From: Anodontia alba
Lineage: Eukaryota; Mollusca; Bivalvia; Lucinida; Lucinidae
Length of the DNA: 64,000 bases
Assembly (NCBI GenBank): GCA_964016985.1
Contig: OZ024830.1
Location: forward strand, 57,520,104 to 57,584,103
Direction: 5' to 3'
Shown: positions 31,638 through 41,410 of the stretch, piece by piece
Layout: every line of letters begins with the position of its first letter
How positions within the stretch are numbered: the first letter of the stretch is position 1
Notes under the pieces: generated by a model
Seen by the model: the letters and a program-made list of their open reading frames with translations, nothing else
The model's database searches: none
What the model was told of the DNA's origin: nothing
Translations under genes and position numbers: made by a program

Positions 31638-31641
31638 TTAA

Positions 31642-31835
31642 CCTTAGTCCTGTGGAACCTAGATATGTCCTACCTTTGCAAACAGTGTAGATTCAGATCA
31701 GTTGACTTCTGAATGTGGATCTGCACTGTTTGCCATTAGGTATATGAATTTATATGAACAATCTGAATCAAGTAATCTGATTGGCTGAAAATTAGACATG
31801 GGTGTGGCATCTTAATTTATTCAGCAGGACAAGGG
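31642..31835. mobile_element. M1 MITE
   Basis: TTAA 31638-31641 and 31836-31839. Left end ccttagtcctgtggaaccta is substituted; right end attcagcaggacaaggg is intact. Inner palindrome shortened (cagttgacttctgaatgtgg). Confidence 0.85.
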
Positions 31836-31914
31836 TTAAAAGCTGTGCACTCAAGTCCGTTGCATCTTTGAGATGTTATACCATGTGTATTTGACCTGTA
31901 TTGCTCTCTGGGCA

Positions 31915-32310
31915 AGAAGTGTCCTGGTTGCCTTGTGGTTACCCCTCCTGACTGGAACATGGGGTCCCCGGTTCAAATTCTGCTGGAGGCAGAATGCAGC
32001 TCATAACTGTAGGGCACTTCTTTGCACAGAGCCTTTCATTATCATCCTTTCATCATCTCAATATATTTTAACCCTTGTCATGCTGAATAAATTAAGATCC
32101 CATGCCCACTTCCAATTTTCAGCCAGTCAGATTACTTCAGCCAGGTTAGTGCTTTAAATGCACAAATTGAATGAAAAACAGTGCAAATTCAGATCAGTTG
32201 GCTTCTTCACTGATCTGGATCTACAGTGTTTGCAGAGTACATCCGGGTTCAGCAGGACAAGGGTTAATTTAATAGGATTGAAAGGGACGTAAAACACCAA
32301 ATCATGAGCA
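31915..32310 (+). mobile_element. SINE-C copy 2, interrupted by an M1 MITE
   Basis: Head with ttgccttgtggttacccctc and B box-like cggttcaaattctgctggag; ggcagaatgcagctcataac; tttcattatcatcc; interrupted at 32068; then tattgaaaggg-type tail gggacgtaaaacaccaaatc. Confidence 0.75.
32072..32263. mobile_element. M1 MITE nested in SINE-C
   Basis: TTAA 32068-32071 and 32264-32267; cccttgtcatgctgaataaa / gttcagcaggacaaggg. Removing it restores the SINE-C order seen at 12955-13160. Confidence 0.9.
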
Positions 32311-32355
32311 TCATCTCTGGGCTAATTCAATAGATTACAAACTGATGATATTTTT

Positions 32356-34755
32356 AGCTCACCTGAGCAAAAGCTCAGGATGAACTATTGTTATCACCCT
32401 CTGTCCGTCATCCGTCGTCGTCCGTCATCCGTTGTTAGTCGTCATCAATTAGTTTGTTAACACTCTAGAGGTCACAGTTTTGACCCAGTCTTGATGAAAC
32501 TTGCTCAGAATGTTTGCCTCTATGAAATCTAGGTCAAGTTTGATATTGGGTTACTTGGGGTCAAAAACTAGGTCACCAGATCAAATCAAAGCAAAAACTT
32601 GTTAACACTCTAGAGGTCATAGTTTTGACCCAATCTTGATGAAACTTGCTCAAAATGTTTGCCTCTATGAAATCTAGGTCATATTCAAAACTGGGTCACT
32701 TGGGGTCAAAAACTAGGTCACTGGGCCAGATCAGCAGAAAACCTTGTTAACACTCTAGCGGTCACATTTTTGAAGCAATCATCATGAATCTTGCTCAATA
32801 TGTTTGACTTGATGATTTCTAGGTCCAGTTTGAAACTGGGTCACTTGGGGTCAAAAACCAAATCACCTGGCCAGATCAGCAGAAAACCTTGTTAACACTC
32901 TAGCGGTCACATTTTTGAAGCAATCATCATGAATCTTGCTCAATATGTTTGTCTTGATGATTTCTAGGTCAAGTTTGAAACTGGGTCACTTGGAATCAAA
33001 AACTAGGTCACCGGGCCAAATCAGCAGAAACCTTGTCAACTCTCTAGCTGTCACAGTATTGAAGCAATCATCATGAATCTTGCTCAGAATGTTTGTCTTG
33101 ATGATTTCTAGGTCAAGTTTGAAACTGGGTGACTTCGAGTCAAAAACTAGGTCACTGGGCCAAATCAGCAGAAAATTTTAACACTCTAATGGTCACATTT
33201 TTGAAGCAATTATCATTAATCTTGCTCAAAATGTTTGTCTTGTTGATTTCTAGGTCAAGTTTGAAACTGGGTCACCTGGAGTCAAAAACTAGGTCACCTG
33301 GCTAAATCAGCGGAAAATCTTGTTATCACTCTAGCGGTCACATTTTTGAAGCAATCATCATGAATCTTGCTCAAGATGTTTGTCTTGATGATTTTTAGGT
33401 CAGATTTGAAACTGGGTCGCTTGGAGTCAAAATCTAGGTCACCAGGCCAAATCAGCAGAAAACCTTGTCAACACTCTAGCGGTCACATTTTTGAAGCAGT
33501 CATCATGAATCTTGCTCAAAATGTTTGTCTTGATGATTTCTAGGTCAAGTTTGAAACTAGGTCACCTGGGGTCAGAAACTAGGTCACCTGGCTAAATCAG
33601 CAGAAAATCATGTTATAACTCTAGCGGTCACATTTTTGAAGCAATTATCATGTTTGTCAAAATGTTTGTCTTGATGATTCTTAGGTCAAGTTTGAAACTG
33701 GGTCACTTGGGGTTTTCAAAAACTAGGTCACCGGAAAACTTTTGTTAACACTCTAGTGGTCACAATTTTTTAAGCAATCATTATGAATCTTGCTTAAAAT
33801 GTTTGTCGATGATTTTTACATCAAGTTCAAAACTGGGTCACCTGGGGTCAAAAACTAGGTCACCTGGCCAGATCAGCGGAAAACCTTGTTAACACTCTAG
33901 CAGTCACATTTTTCAAGCAGTCATCATGAATCTTGCTCAACATGTTTGTCTTGGTGATTTCTAGGTCAGGTTTGAAACTGGCTCATGGGTCAAAAACTAG
34001 GTCACCTGGCCAAATCAGAAGAAAACCTTGTTAACACTCTAGCAGTCACATTTTTGAAGCAATCATCATGAATCTTGCTCAAAATGTTTGTCTTGATGAT
34101 TTCTAGATCAAGTTCGAAACTGGGTAACCAGGCCAAATCAGCAGAAAACTGTTAACACTCCAGAGGTCACATTTTTGAAATAATCATCATAAATATTGCT
34201 CAAAATGTTCGTCTTGGTGATTTCTAGGTCTAGTTTAAAACTGGGTCACTTGACATCAGAAACTAGGTCACCTGGCCAAATCAAAGGAAAACCTTGTTGA
34301 TGCTCTAGAGGTTACATTTTTGAAGTGATCATCATGAATCTTGCTCAAAATGTTTGTCTTGATGATTTTAAGGTGATGTATATTCTTCTATCCAGTGACT
34401 TTCTTAAGTTTTCCGTTTAGGTCAGTTTCTCAGTAATTATTGGTCCTGCAGAGTGATATTTGGTACTTGTGAAGTGTTTGTGTTTAGTGTTTAGGTCAGT
34501 TTCTCAGTAACTATTGCTTTTACAGCCAGTGATACTTAGTACATGCATACATCTTAGCATGGCCTCTTGAGTGCAGTCATCCATATGTGACCTTGACCTT
34601 TATTTCACAGTCCATTAGACATGCTACATTGTCTTACTTGTTAATATAATCATTTTGAACTTTGATCAGAATGTTTGCCTTGATCAGTTCTAGATCAGGT
34701 TCTCAAAGTTCTATGTTGCTATGGAGAGCATTACAGGGCCATCATGGCCCTCTTG
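32356..34755 (+). mobile_element. HINE-E copy 4 with a different core
   Basis: 5' agctcacctgagcaaaagct(cagg) hairpin, then ccgtcatccgtcgtcgtccg. About 14 core units of ~143 bp: ctagcggtcacatttttgaa, gcaatcatcatgaatcttgc, tgtttgtcttgatgatttct, aggtcaagtttgaaactggg. The 3' end is a palindrome gggccatcatggccc followed by tcttg. Termini match copies 2 and 3, but the core is unrelated, as if cores are exchanged between shared ends. Confidence 0.8.
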
Positions 34756-34756
34756 T

Positions 34757-34915
34757 TTGTTATTTTTCCTAGAAAATAGGCTTTGACGTTTCATACAAAC
34801 TGTCTCCTAAGGAGAAAGAAATGACTGCATCACTGACTGAATACTCAGAGCCAGGTTTCCTTGTAAAATAAGAAAGAAGTCTGCTGAAGTAGCCCAAAAG
34901 GTGGTAATGATTAAA
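34757..34915. mobile_element. P4 foldback MITE, degenerate
   Basis: tttttcctagaaaataggct, tgacgtttcatacaaactgt, ctcctaaggagaaag; the right arm is rearranged (ccaggtttccttgtaaaata). Confidence 0.55.
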
Positions 34916-35065
34916 GGTCAAAATCTCTACTACAGCATTCTAAATAGTTTTATGGCCTAGCCCCTTATTGTATCTTGTTTTGGTTTGTTTAGCTTTAATT
35001 GCTATTTTTTTAAGTGAATAAGGTAGAGAAAAAATAGACGGCTGTATATATTAGGATAAGCCAGG

Positions 35066-35300
35066 TTCAATTCATTGTGCTGTGGGTAGCACATCTAACT
35101 GCAGATCCTGGGTTGCAAGTTTGAGTCCCAGTTTGACCACATACATGTAACTTTCCCCCTTTCTGCTGATTCAAGAAAGACAGGTTTTCAGTTACTGGCA
35201 AAAGTATGTACACAAGTACTGGTATAATGCCCAAGAAAAGTGCGAGTAGGTTAAGTGACTGGCTTGACATGACACTAGTAGTGTTGATCGGCCATACACC
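35066..35300 (+). mobile_element. SINE-B-related, diverged subfamily
   Basis: Head gtgctgtgggtagcacatct...ggttgcaagtttgagtccca (A/B-box-like), gctgattcaagaaagacagg, aagtatgtacacaagtactg, tail agtgttgatcggccata. A similar variant lies at 37948. Confidence 0.6.
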
Positions 35301-35311
35301 GTGTGAGGAAT

Positions 35312-35599
35312 TCACATGACCAAACGTTCTTGAGAATCAGACCAGATTGCAGAACAGCGCTTACACCACCAGAAAGGACTTGATTTTCCACATACTCTGT
35401 GCTTTATTTGAACAAATTCCATCAGGTATAAGTCGAGATATTCTAAAAAATCCCACCCCATGCTCCCGCTTAAAATAGCAACAAACTCCATGCACTTAGT
35501 CGTTTGCTCACGTGGATTCCTCAAACTGATACTCCAACTCAAACAAATTTTAGGGTCATTGATTTTGTCTGCCAGATATGGAAATTTTTGGGATGTTTA
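35312..35599 (-). other. Open stretch of ~95 codons, unrecognised
   Basis: The minus-strand frame is open from a stop near 35597 to a stop near 35312. The peptide is Trp-, Cys- and Leu-rich (contains SSPFWWCKRC) and is not obviously repetitive. No family is recognised and no start codon is required by context. It may be a fossil of a transposon ORF or chance. Confidence 0.15.
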
Positions 35600-35702
35600 A
35601 ATCCCTGGTGGAGAGAACAAATAGAAGGGCATTAATACCAAAATTTTCCCTAAATATTCAGACATCTCAACTCATTACCATACTAGTACTGACATTTGAA
35701 CA

Positions 35703-36276
35703 TCCAGTTTTCTCCTTGTTGATTGAACAAGTCCAGTTTACTCCCTGTTGATTGGACAAGTCAGTTTACTCCCAGTTGATTGAACAAGTCCAGTTTACTC
35801 CCTGTTGATTGAACAAGCCCAGTTTACTCCCTGTTGATTGAACAAGTCAGTTTACTCCCTGTTGATTGAACAAGTCCAGTTTACTCCCTGTTGATTGAGC
35901 AAGTCAGTTTACTCCCTGTTGATTGAACAAATCAGTTTACTCTCTGTTGATTACTCCCTGTTGATTGAACAAATCAGTTTACTCCCTGTTGATTGAACAA
36001 GTCAGTTTACTCCCTGTTGATTGAAAAAGTCAGTTTACTCCCTGTTGATTGAACAAGTCCAGTTTACTCCCTGTTGACTGAACAAGTCAGTTTACTCTAT
36101 GTTGATTGAACAAGTCAGTTTACTCCCTGTTGATTGAACAAGTCAGTTTACTCCCTGTTGATTGAACAAGTCCAGTTTACTCCCTGTTGATTGAACAAGT
36201 CAATTTACTCCCTGTTGATTGAACAAGTCCAGTTTTCTCCCTGTTGATTGAACAAGTCAGTTTACTCTCTGTTGAT
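35703..36276. repeat. 28-29 bp minisatellite, ~20 copies
   Basis: Unit: tcagtttactccctgttgat + tgaacaag, with a one-base length variant (tccagtttactc). The two length types are interspersed. Confidence 0.95.
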
Positions 36277-36302
36277 GTGTATAAAATTGGTGGATGGGTA
36301 GC

Positions 36303-36362
36303 AATCAGTGTAGAACCTAATCAAAGGGCTGCATTCTGATCTGGGTCTACACTGATTGCTTT
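36303..36362. repeat. Core palindrome
   Basis: gcaatcagtgtagaacctaa ... gatctgggtctacactgatt gc: a variant of the shared M1/M2 core without identifiable termini. Confidence 0.55.
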
Positions 36363-36396
36363 GGCTTGTATGTCCCAGTGCTAAGGTCTCTAGAGA

Positions 36397-36850
36397 CTCT
36401 AGAGAAAGTATGTGCACAAGTACTGGTTAACTGCTTAGAGAACTAAGCCTACCAAGAAAAAGTGTAGTTAGGTATACTGACAAGCTCAACATGACCTTAG
36501 CCGGCCTCAGTGGTGCAGTTGGATGCGAGTCCAACTGGCGACCAGGAGGTTGCGGGTTTGACCCTCGCCCGGGGGTCAGCAACATTGTTTCGTGGAGATT
36601 GATCATGAAATATTTTTTACAGTCATTCTCTCCCTTCCACTGATTCAAGAAGGGCAGTTGTCAGTTTCTGGCGAAAGAATGTACTGGTTAACAGCTTGGA
36701 GGACTAAGCTGCCCAGTAAACATCTGGTTAGGTAAACTGACCACGCTCGACATGACCCTCTTGGGTTGAATGGGCCATAAAACCTCAACACAAAAAAACA
36801 CATGACCTTAATAGTGTTGACTGGCAGTTAAATTCTAAACAACCTATCAA
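36397..36850 (+). mobile_element. Older SINE-B interrupted by a younger SINE-B
   Basis: The older copy reads aagtatgtgcacaagtactg, agagaactaagcctaccaag up to acatgacctta, and continues after the younger insert as atagtgttgactggcag. It is 5' truncated. Confidence 0.8.
36500..36799 (+). mobile_element. SINE-B, young full-length copy
   Basis: Flanked by acatgacctta (36489-36499; 36800-36810). Head gccggcctcagtggtgcagt, A box TGGTGCAGTTGG, B box GGGTTTGACCC. Tail acctcaacacaaaaaaaca. Confidence 0.9.
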
Positions 36851-36978
36851 GCCGATGCTTAGGGTTGTTACGGTAACCTTGCCCTTTTTATATTTGCAGG
36901 TTCTGAACATTCCAAATGTAATTCAAGAAAATACAGGTAGGATCTATAACACAAGGTAGGAGGAATATCTAGGTAAAT

Positions 36979-37500
36979 ATTTTTATACCCCCACCAATTT
37001 TAATGCAGGGACATAGAATATTACCGCTGTCCATACATACATCCATACAGTCCATCCTTACGTACATCCTGTCAATCCGTATGTATGAAAAATAGTTTCC
37101 GTTTGATAGCTTTTGAAAAGATATGTGTATTTGATTCATATTTTATTTTATACAGCGGTATATAATAATAAGATATTAGTTAAGTTCAATTTATTGCAAA
37201 ATCCACCAATTATTATGGGAGTTGTGGCTCTTTTTCAACTTAATTGTCCTGTCGGTATGTACGAAAAATGGTTTCCATTTCTTCTGAAAAGATTAGTGTA
37301 TTTGATTCATTTTTTATACATAGTTCTATAATCATAAAATATAGATAAAGTTTGGTTTAGGGTAAAATCCGCCAATTACTATGGGAGTTATAGCCTTTTT
37401 TTCAATTTCATTTTTAGCAAAATGCTTGTTTTCAGGTGAAGAGGGCCCCTGGGCAGGGGCATCTGTATCATACTGACACATTTCTAGTTTTAGATCTTCA
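36979..37500 (+). mobile_element. HINE-K, short copy (two core units)
   Basis: atacccccaccaattttaat start, catacatacatccatacagt stretch, then two ~176 bp units (tgtatgaaaaatagtttccg; attatgggagttgtggctct). The end region gggcccctgggcaggggcat, ctgacacatttctagtttta is shared with the fragment at 49490-49652. Confidence 0.6.
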
Positions 37501-37504
37501 TTAA

Positions 37505-37672
37505 CCTTTACCACTCTCTGGGCAGATTCAACTGACGACAAATTATTTTTTCTCAGAAAATAGACTTTTACGTTTCATGCAAGTTGTCTCCTCAGGAGAT
37601 AATTTACATGAAATGTCAAAATCTATTTTCTAAGAGAAATATTTTAAAATGTTGTGTGCAGAATTATTTACA
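37505..37672. mobile_element. P4 foldback MITE
   Basis: aacctttaccactctctggg / gcagaattatttacacagta; arms acgtttcatgcaagttgtct and aatttacatgaaatgtcaaa. Confidence 0.75.
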
Positions 37673-37693
37673 CAGTAGTTAAAACATGGATAG

Positions 37694-37836
37694 CTTCCTT
37701 GGGCAGATTCAGCAGTCAACAAACTGATGATAATTTTCTTTGAAAAAAAAAAGGCTTTGACATGTGAGTCTATTTTCTAGAAAAAATAAGAAAATATTTC
37801 AAAATGTTGTCCGCTGATATTCTTACCCAGCAGTTA
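37694..37836. mobile_element. P4 foldback MITE, centre deleted
   Basis: tgggcagattcagcagtcaa ... ggctttgacatgtgagtcta ... ttcttacccagcagtt: the octamer-bearing centre is lost. Confidence 0.65.
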
Positions 37837-37947
37837 AATTAAATCATCATATTGTAATGATTCATTAGAATGACTTCACTGAGCTGTATGAAATATAAAT
37901 ATTATATTACACTCTTCTCCAAATTTGAGTGGCTGATTAAACTTAAG

Positions 37948-38258
37948 AGGAGCAGGTTCCATAGTGCAGTCATAGCATGTCTGACTACAGAATCAGGGTT
38001 TGCCAGTTTTAACCCCAGCTTGGCAATATAAATTTCATGGATATTGATCATTAAACCATTTCTGTGGCCATTTTCCCCTTTCCCCAGATTCAAGAAGGGT
38101 AGTGTCAGTAACTGACGAAAGTATGTGCACAAGCTCCAGTTAACTTCTGAGAGGACTAAACCTGCCCAAAAATAGTGTGAGTATGGTAACTAAGCCCACT
38201 CGACATGACACTAAAAGGTTGACAGGGCCGTAAAACCTCAACTCAAAAGAAAAAAAAA
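37948..38258 (+). mobile_element. SINE-B-related copy
   Basis: Flanked by acttaag (37941-37947; 38259-38265). Head ccatagtgcagtcatagcat...ggtttgccagttttaacccc, tail ccgtaaaacctcaactcaaa plus A-rich end. Belongs with the variant at 35066. Confidence 0.75.
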
Positions 38259-38284
38259 ACTTAAGGGATCTGGATACACGTTAA

Positions 38285-38482
38285 CCCTTAGCTTACTGAA
38301 TAAATTAAGATGCCACAAACACTTCTAATTTTCAGCCAATCAGATTGCTTGATCTGGATTGATGCTATAAATTCACATACCTTATGTCAAACATTGCAGA
38401 TCCAGATCAGTTGGCTTCTTCACTGATCTGGATCTACACTGTTTGTAAAGACAGGGTATATCTGGGTTTAGCAGGCCTAGGG
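38285..38482. mobile_element. M1 MITE
   Basis: TTAA 38281-38284 and 38483-38486; cccttagcttactgaataaa / gggtttagcaggcctaggg. Confidence 0.85.
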
Positions 38483-38530
38483 TTAAATTTTCTGTCATTT
38501 TATATAAGGAAGACATCTTTTTGTGAGTCC

Positions 38531-38615
38531 CTTCTGAAAATGGATCTACTCTAAAAGGAAAGAATTTGCTTGAGAGCAGATTCTTTCCTTTTAGAGTAGA
38601 TCCATTTTAAGAAGG
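38531..38615. repeat. Long hairpin, ~35 bp near-perfect arms
   Basis: cttctgaaaatggatctact ctaaaaggaaagaat pairs with attctttccttttagagtag atccattttaagaag across a 14-base loop. Only one or two mismatches. It matches no other family in the window. Confidence 0.85.
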
Positions 38616-38675
38616 GGGCAATGTCAAGTTTTACAGAGTTGAATCACCTGGAAGTGTATCATATTTTTTCCTTAA

Positions 38676-38870
38676 CCCTTGTCCTTCTGAACCGGGATAT
38701 ACCCTGCGTTTGCAGACAGTGTAGATCCAGATCAGTTGAACAAGCCAAGTAATCTGGATCTGAACTATTTGTCATTAAGTATGTATATTTTTATCAACAA
38801 CCTGTACCAAGTAATCTGATTGGCTGAAAATTGGATGTGGGTGTGGCATCTTTATTCAGCATGGCAAGGG
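38676..38870. mobile_element. M1 MITE
   Basis: TTAA 38672-38675 and 38871-38874; cccttgtccttctgaaccgg / tattcagcatggcaaggg. Only ~190 bp downstream of another M1. Confidence 0.85.
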
Positions 38871-38989
38871 TTAAACTGCATATGGAGCATCATTGGGACA
38901 ACAGTAATATGAAAAATGTTACATAATTATTTAGAATGGTCTTCCAGGATGGATGTTATGATTCCTGTATTTACCTTGTGTCTTTTGGC

Positions 38990-39157
38990 AGACAGGGCTG
39001 AGCAAACAGTGAAGATCCAGATCAGCTGTCACAGGAAGAGTTGAGTGATTGGGGTTTCCACTGCTTGCCACTCATCCAGCAGTTTTTGACAAATAAAATG
39101 GACATGTTCAAATATCAGGACAAGTATGGCAGTCAATTAAGATATCCAAATACTTTA
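38990..39157. repeat. Core-palindrome remnant and unassigned sequence
   Basis: gcaaacagtgaagatccaga(tcagc) is recognisable; the mirror half is largely lost. Confidence 0.4.
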
Positions 39158-39348
39158 TCACTCTCTGGGCAAATTAAAATGATATTTATTTTATTTTTCC
39201 CAGAAAATAGGTTTTGACATTTCATGCATATTGTCTCCTTAGAAGATAATTTGCATGAAACAATAAGGCCTGTTTTCTGGGTAAAATTAAAAAAAAATAT
39301 ATTTTAAAAGTGTTGTCTGCTTAAAATTTTACCCAGTAGGCAATGTTT
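39158..39348. mobile_element. P4 foldback MITE
   Basis: atcactctctgggcaaatta, gacatttcatgcatattgtc / aatttgcatgaaacaataag, aattttacccagtaggcaat. Confidence 0.7.
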
Positions 39349-39527
39349 GAAGCAGACAAGAAAATTATTTACTGTATTCATCCTAAATAATGCTATACAA
39401 GTCCTAAAATTTGAACAAGGATGAGTGGCAACAGTACAGATCCTGGTCAAATGCTGTATTCTGTGGTGTCTGTTCTAAGTTTAAAACAGTTTGTCCAGGC
39501 TTTTCTGTCCAAATAGTTAGGGTAAAT

Positions 39528-39612
39528 ACAGTAAAGATGTCAAAAATGCTAATGCCACTCTACTATGGTTGTTTCACTCAGGTGAGTAAATCATGGACCT
39601 TGGATCCTGTTA
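39528..39612 (+). mobile_element. HINE-E 3'-end remnant
   Basis: ctatggttgtttcactcagg, tgagtaaatcatggaccttg aligns with the HINE-E end at 29560-29600 (ggctatgtcactcaggtgag). No core units remain. Confidence 0.5.
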
Positions 39613-39708
39613 TTATTATCTCACCTTAAGAAAGCTGGGTAGAGCTATAGCAGTCACCATGGCATTGCACTATGTCAGTATGGGCTTACGTTTTGATCAA
39701 AATTTTAA

Positions 39709-39916
39709 CCCAGCGTAGACTGAATAGATTCTCCCACATTATGTATTGGAAGAGTTCATTTTCAGTTTTGGGTACATCCAGCTATGAGATTTAGATATTC
39801 CTAGAGAAAAATGGCAAACAGTGGAGATCCTGATCAGATGCTACATTTTGTGGCATCTGATCTGGGTCTGCACTATTTGCCAGTTACCCTTTTTAGTGTC
39901 TCTAGACTACAATGGG
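39709..39916. mobile_element. M2-related MITE (TTAA, CCCAGCG/TGGG ends)
   Basis: TTAA 39705-39708 and 39917-39920. Only ~4-6 terminal bases match M2, but the core gcaaacagtggagatcctga / gatctgggtctgcactattt is the same palindrome. Confidence 0.6.
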
Positions 39917-40019
39917 TTAAAAGGCTATATCTCCAGAACTTCTGGATGGAAGTAGTTCATCCTTGCACTGATGTTAGATACTGGTCTGAAATTTTATGCT
40001 GTACCATCCCAACCTACAT

Positions 40020-40053
40020 GAGTGACCTTGAGGTCAAGGTCATGGACTTAGAA
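40020..40053. promoter_or_regulatory. Palindromic nuclear-receptor-like motif (sequence match only)
   Basis: gtgaccttgaggtcaaggtc(a) at 40022-40042 is an inverted pair of TCAAGGTCA, the extended half-site bound by ERR and FTZ-F1/NR5A receptors. It lies in a decayed HINE core, so function is doubtful. Confidence 0.25.
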
Positions 40054-40327
40054 GCCAGCTTTGGTGGCACAATTGGGGTTCGACCCCTACCGAGGTCGAC
40101 AACATTGTTTTATGGAGATTGATCATGAAATGTTTTCTTTGGTCATTCTCTCGCTTCTGCTGATTCAAGAAGGGCAGTTGTCAGTTTCTGGCAAAAGAAT
40201 GTGCACAATACTGGTTAACCGATTGGAGGACTAAGCCCGCCCAGTTGTGTGGTTAGGTAAACTGACCATGCTTGACATGACCCCATTGGATTGACTGGGC
40301 CCTAAAACCTTAACACAAACAAACAAA
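40054..40327 (+). mobile_element. SINE-B, young copy
   Basis: Perfect 13 bp duplication catggacttagaa (40041-40053; 40328-40340). It starts just inside the tRNA-like head (gccagctttggtggcacaat), has a good B box (gggttcgacccc) and ends in (aaac)n. Confidence 0.9.
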
Positions 40328-40340
40328 CATGGACTTAGAA

Positions 40341-40740
40341 AAAAATTATGTTGCAAAGGTTTTGGTTAAAGTTGTTAGAAGTTTATATCTTCTAAAGATT
40401 GAGCCTGATCTTATTGATGCAGTCCTGCGGCAGTTCCTTTTATTATCATTATCACTATTATTATTATCACACAATATTTAGTTTACAAATTTGACATAAC
40501 ATGACTTACCAAACATTTACTAGAAAATATGTTCTACTTGCATATATGATACTAACTAGGCTTTCAAGCATATCTCACTGTTGTGGAGCAGAAAAGGTGT
40601 GATAATGGGTCACATGGATGATATGGCTTTATTGCCCGGGCAAAAAACCCATATCACCAGGTCGTGGGTGATCATCCCATTTGGAGCACTCAGCAGTCTT
40701 GCTTTTGACTACACATATGATATGAAATAGGCAAACTTAT
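40341..40740. other. No gene; small ATT/ATC low-complexity tract and GC palindrome
   Basis: Imperfect ttatcattatcactattatt tract at about 40440-40470, and an inverted pair gatgatatgg...cccatatcacc around ttgcccgggcaa at about 40616-40665. Confidence 0.5.
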
Positions 40741-40754
40741 CAGAAAAAAAAAAA

Positions 40755-40925
40755 ATGTACGATAAAGAGATAGTCTGTGGTATGGTAATTTTCATATCAT
40801 ACCCTATATAAACCCTTGATCCATATTAGCCCTCAGGCCTTCGGCCCTCAGGCTGATATAGTTCTCCAGTTGATTTGGGGTGAGGTATGAAATTGCCGTA
40901 TAATAATCTCTATTTATTGCTTGCA
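40755..40925. mobile_element. Unclassified palindromic element
   Basis: The left arm (gtggtatggtaattttcata) and right arm (gaggtatgaaattgccgtat) are mirrored around a perfect centre cctcaggccttcggccctca gg, where ggccttcggcc-like halves pair. Ends are not certain. Confidence 0.5.
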
Positions 40926-41078
40926 ATATTTTGGTTGCTAGGTGTTTTTCATCATTGAAGTTTGTTGAAAAAGGCCTAGTGGCTGAAATGGTGGGAGTAA
41001 TGTTATCTTATATGAATTGTCATTACAGTATAAATCCTAAAATTTCAAACACCAAAATGTTCAACAAAATGACATATA

Positions 41079-41190
41079 CAAACAGTGCATACCCAGATCA
41101 GATCAGACTACTCTTGAAGGGAGCAGTTTGATCAGTCTGCAAACAGTGCATACCCTGATCAGACTGCTCCTCAGGGTTTACACTGTTTGC
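41079..41190. repeat. Core palindromes, two in tandem
   Basis: acaaacagtgcatacccaga / ggagcagtttgatcagtct then gcaaacagtgcataccctga / gcagggtttacactgtttgc-type mirror (ctcagggtttacactgtttg). Confidence 0.65.
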
Positions 41191-41269
41191 CTTTCCACTA
41201 AGCATTTTAAGAAACAGCCACATAGAAAGCAAACTTCAGGCAAAAATAATATGGAATGAAGTGTTCCAA

Positions 41270-41410
41270 GTAGGACATATATTATGTTATTATTATTATT
41301 ATTGGTGAGGAGGGACATTGATCATTGGCCATATACTTGTTGATGTCTGATGTCAAATTACTGTGAAATCATGAATGTTTTCTGCAGTTTCAGCTTCACT
41401 ATTTTATGGT
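41270..41410. other. No feature beyond a short (ATT)n
   Basis: tattattattattattgg at about 41287-41303. Confidence 0.5.

Noticed and set aside
36500..36570. Functional tRNA gene
   Set aside because: A and B boxes are present, but the acceptor and anticodon stems do not close, and the sequence continues into a SINE body with a tail and target-site duplication. The same holds at 10790, 40054 and 62762.
37082..37430. Possible pair of duplicated exons
   Set aside because: They are the two core units of HINE-K; frames are interrupted and the flanks are HINE termini.
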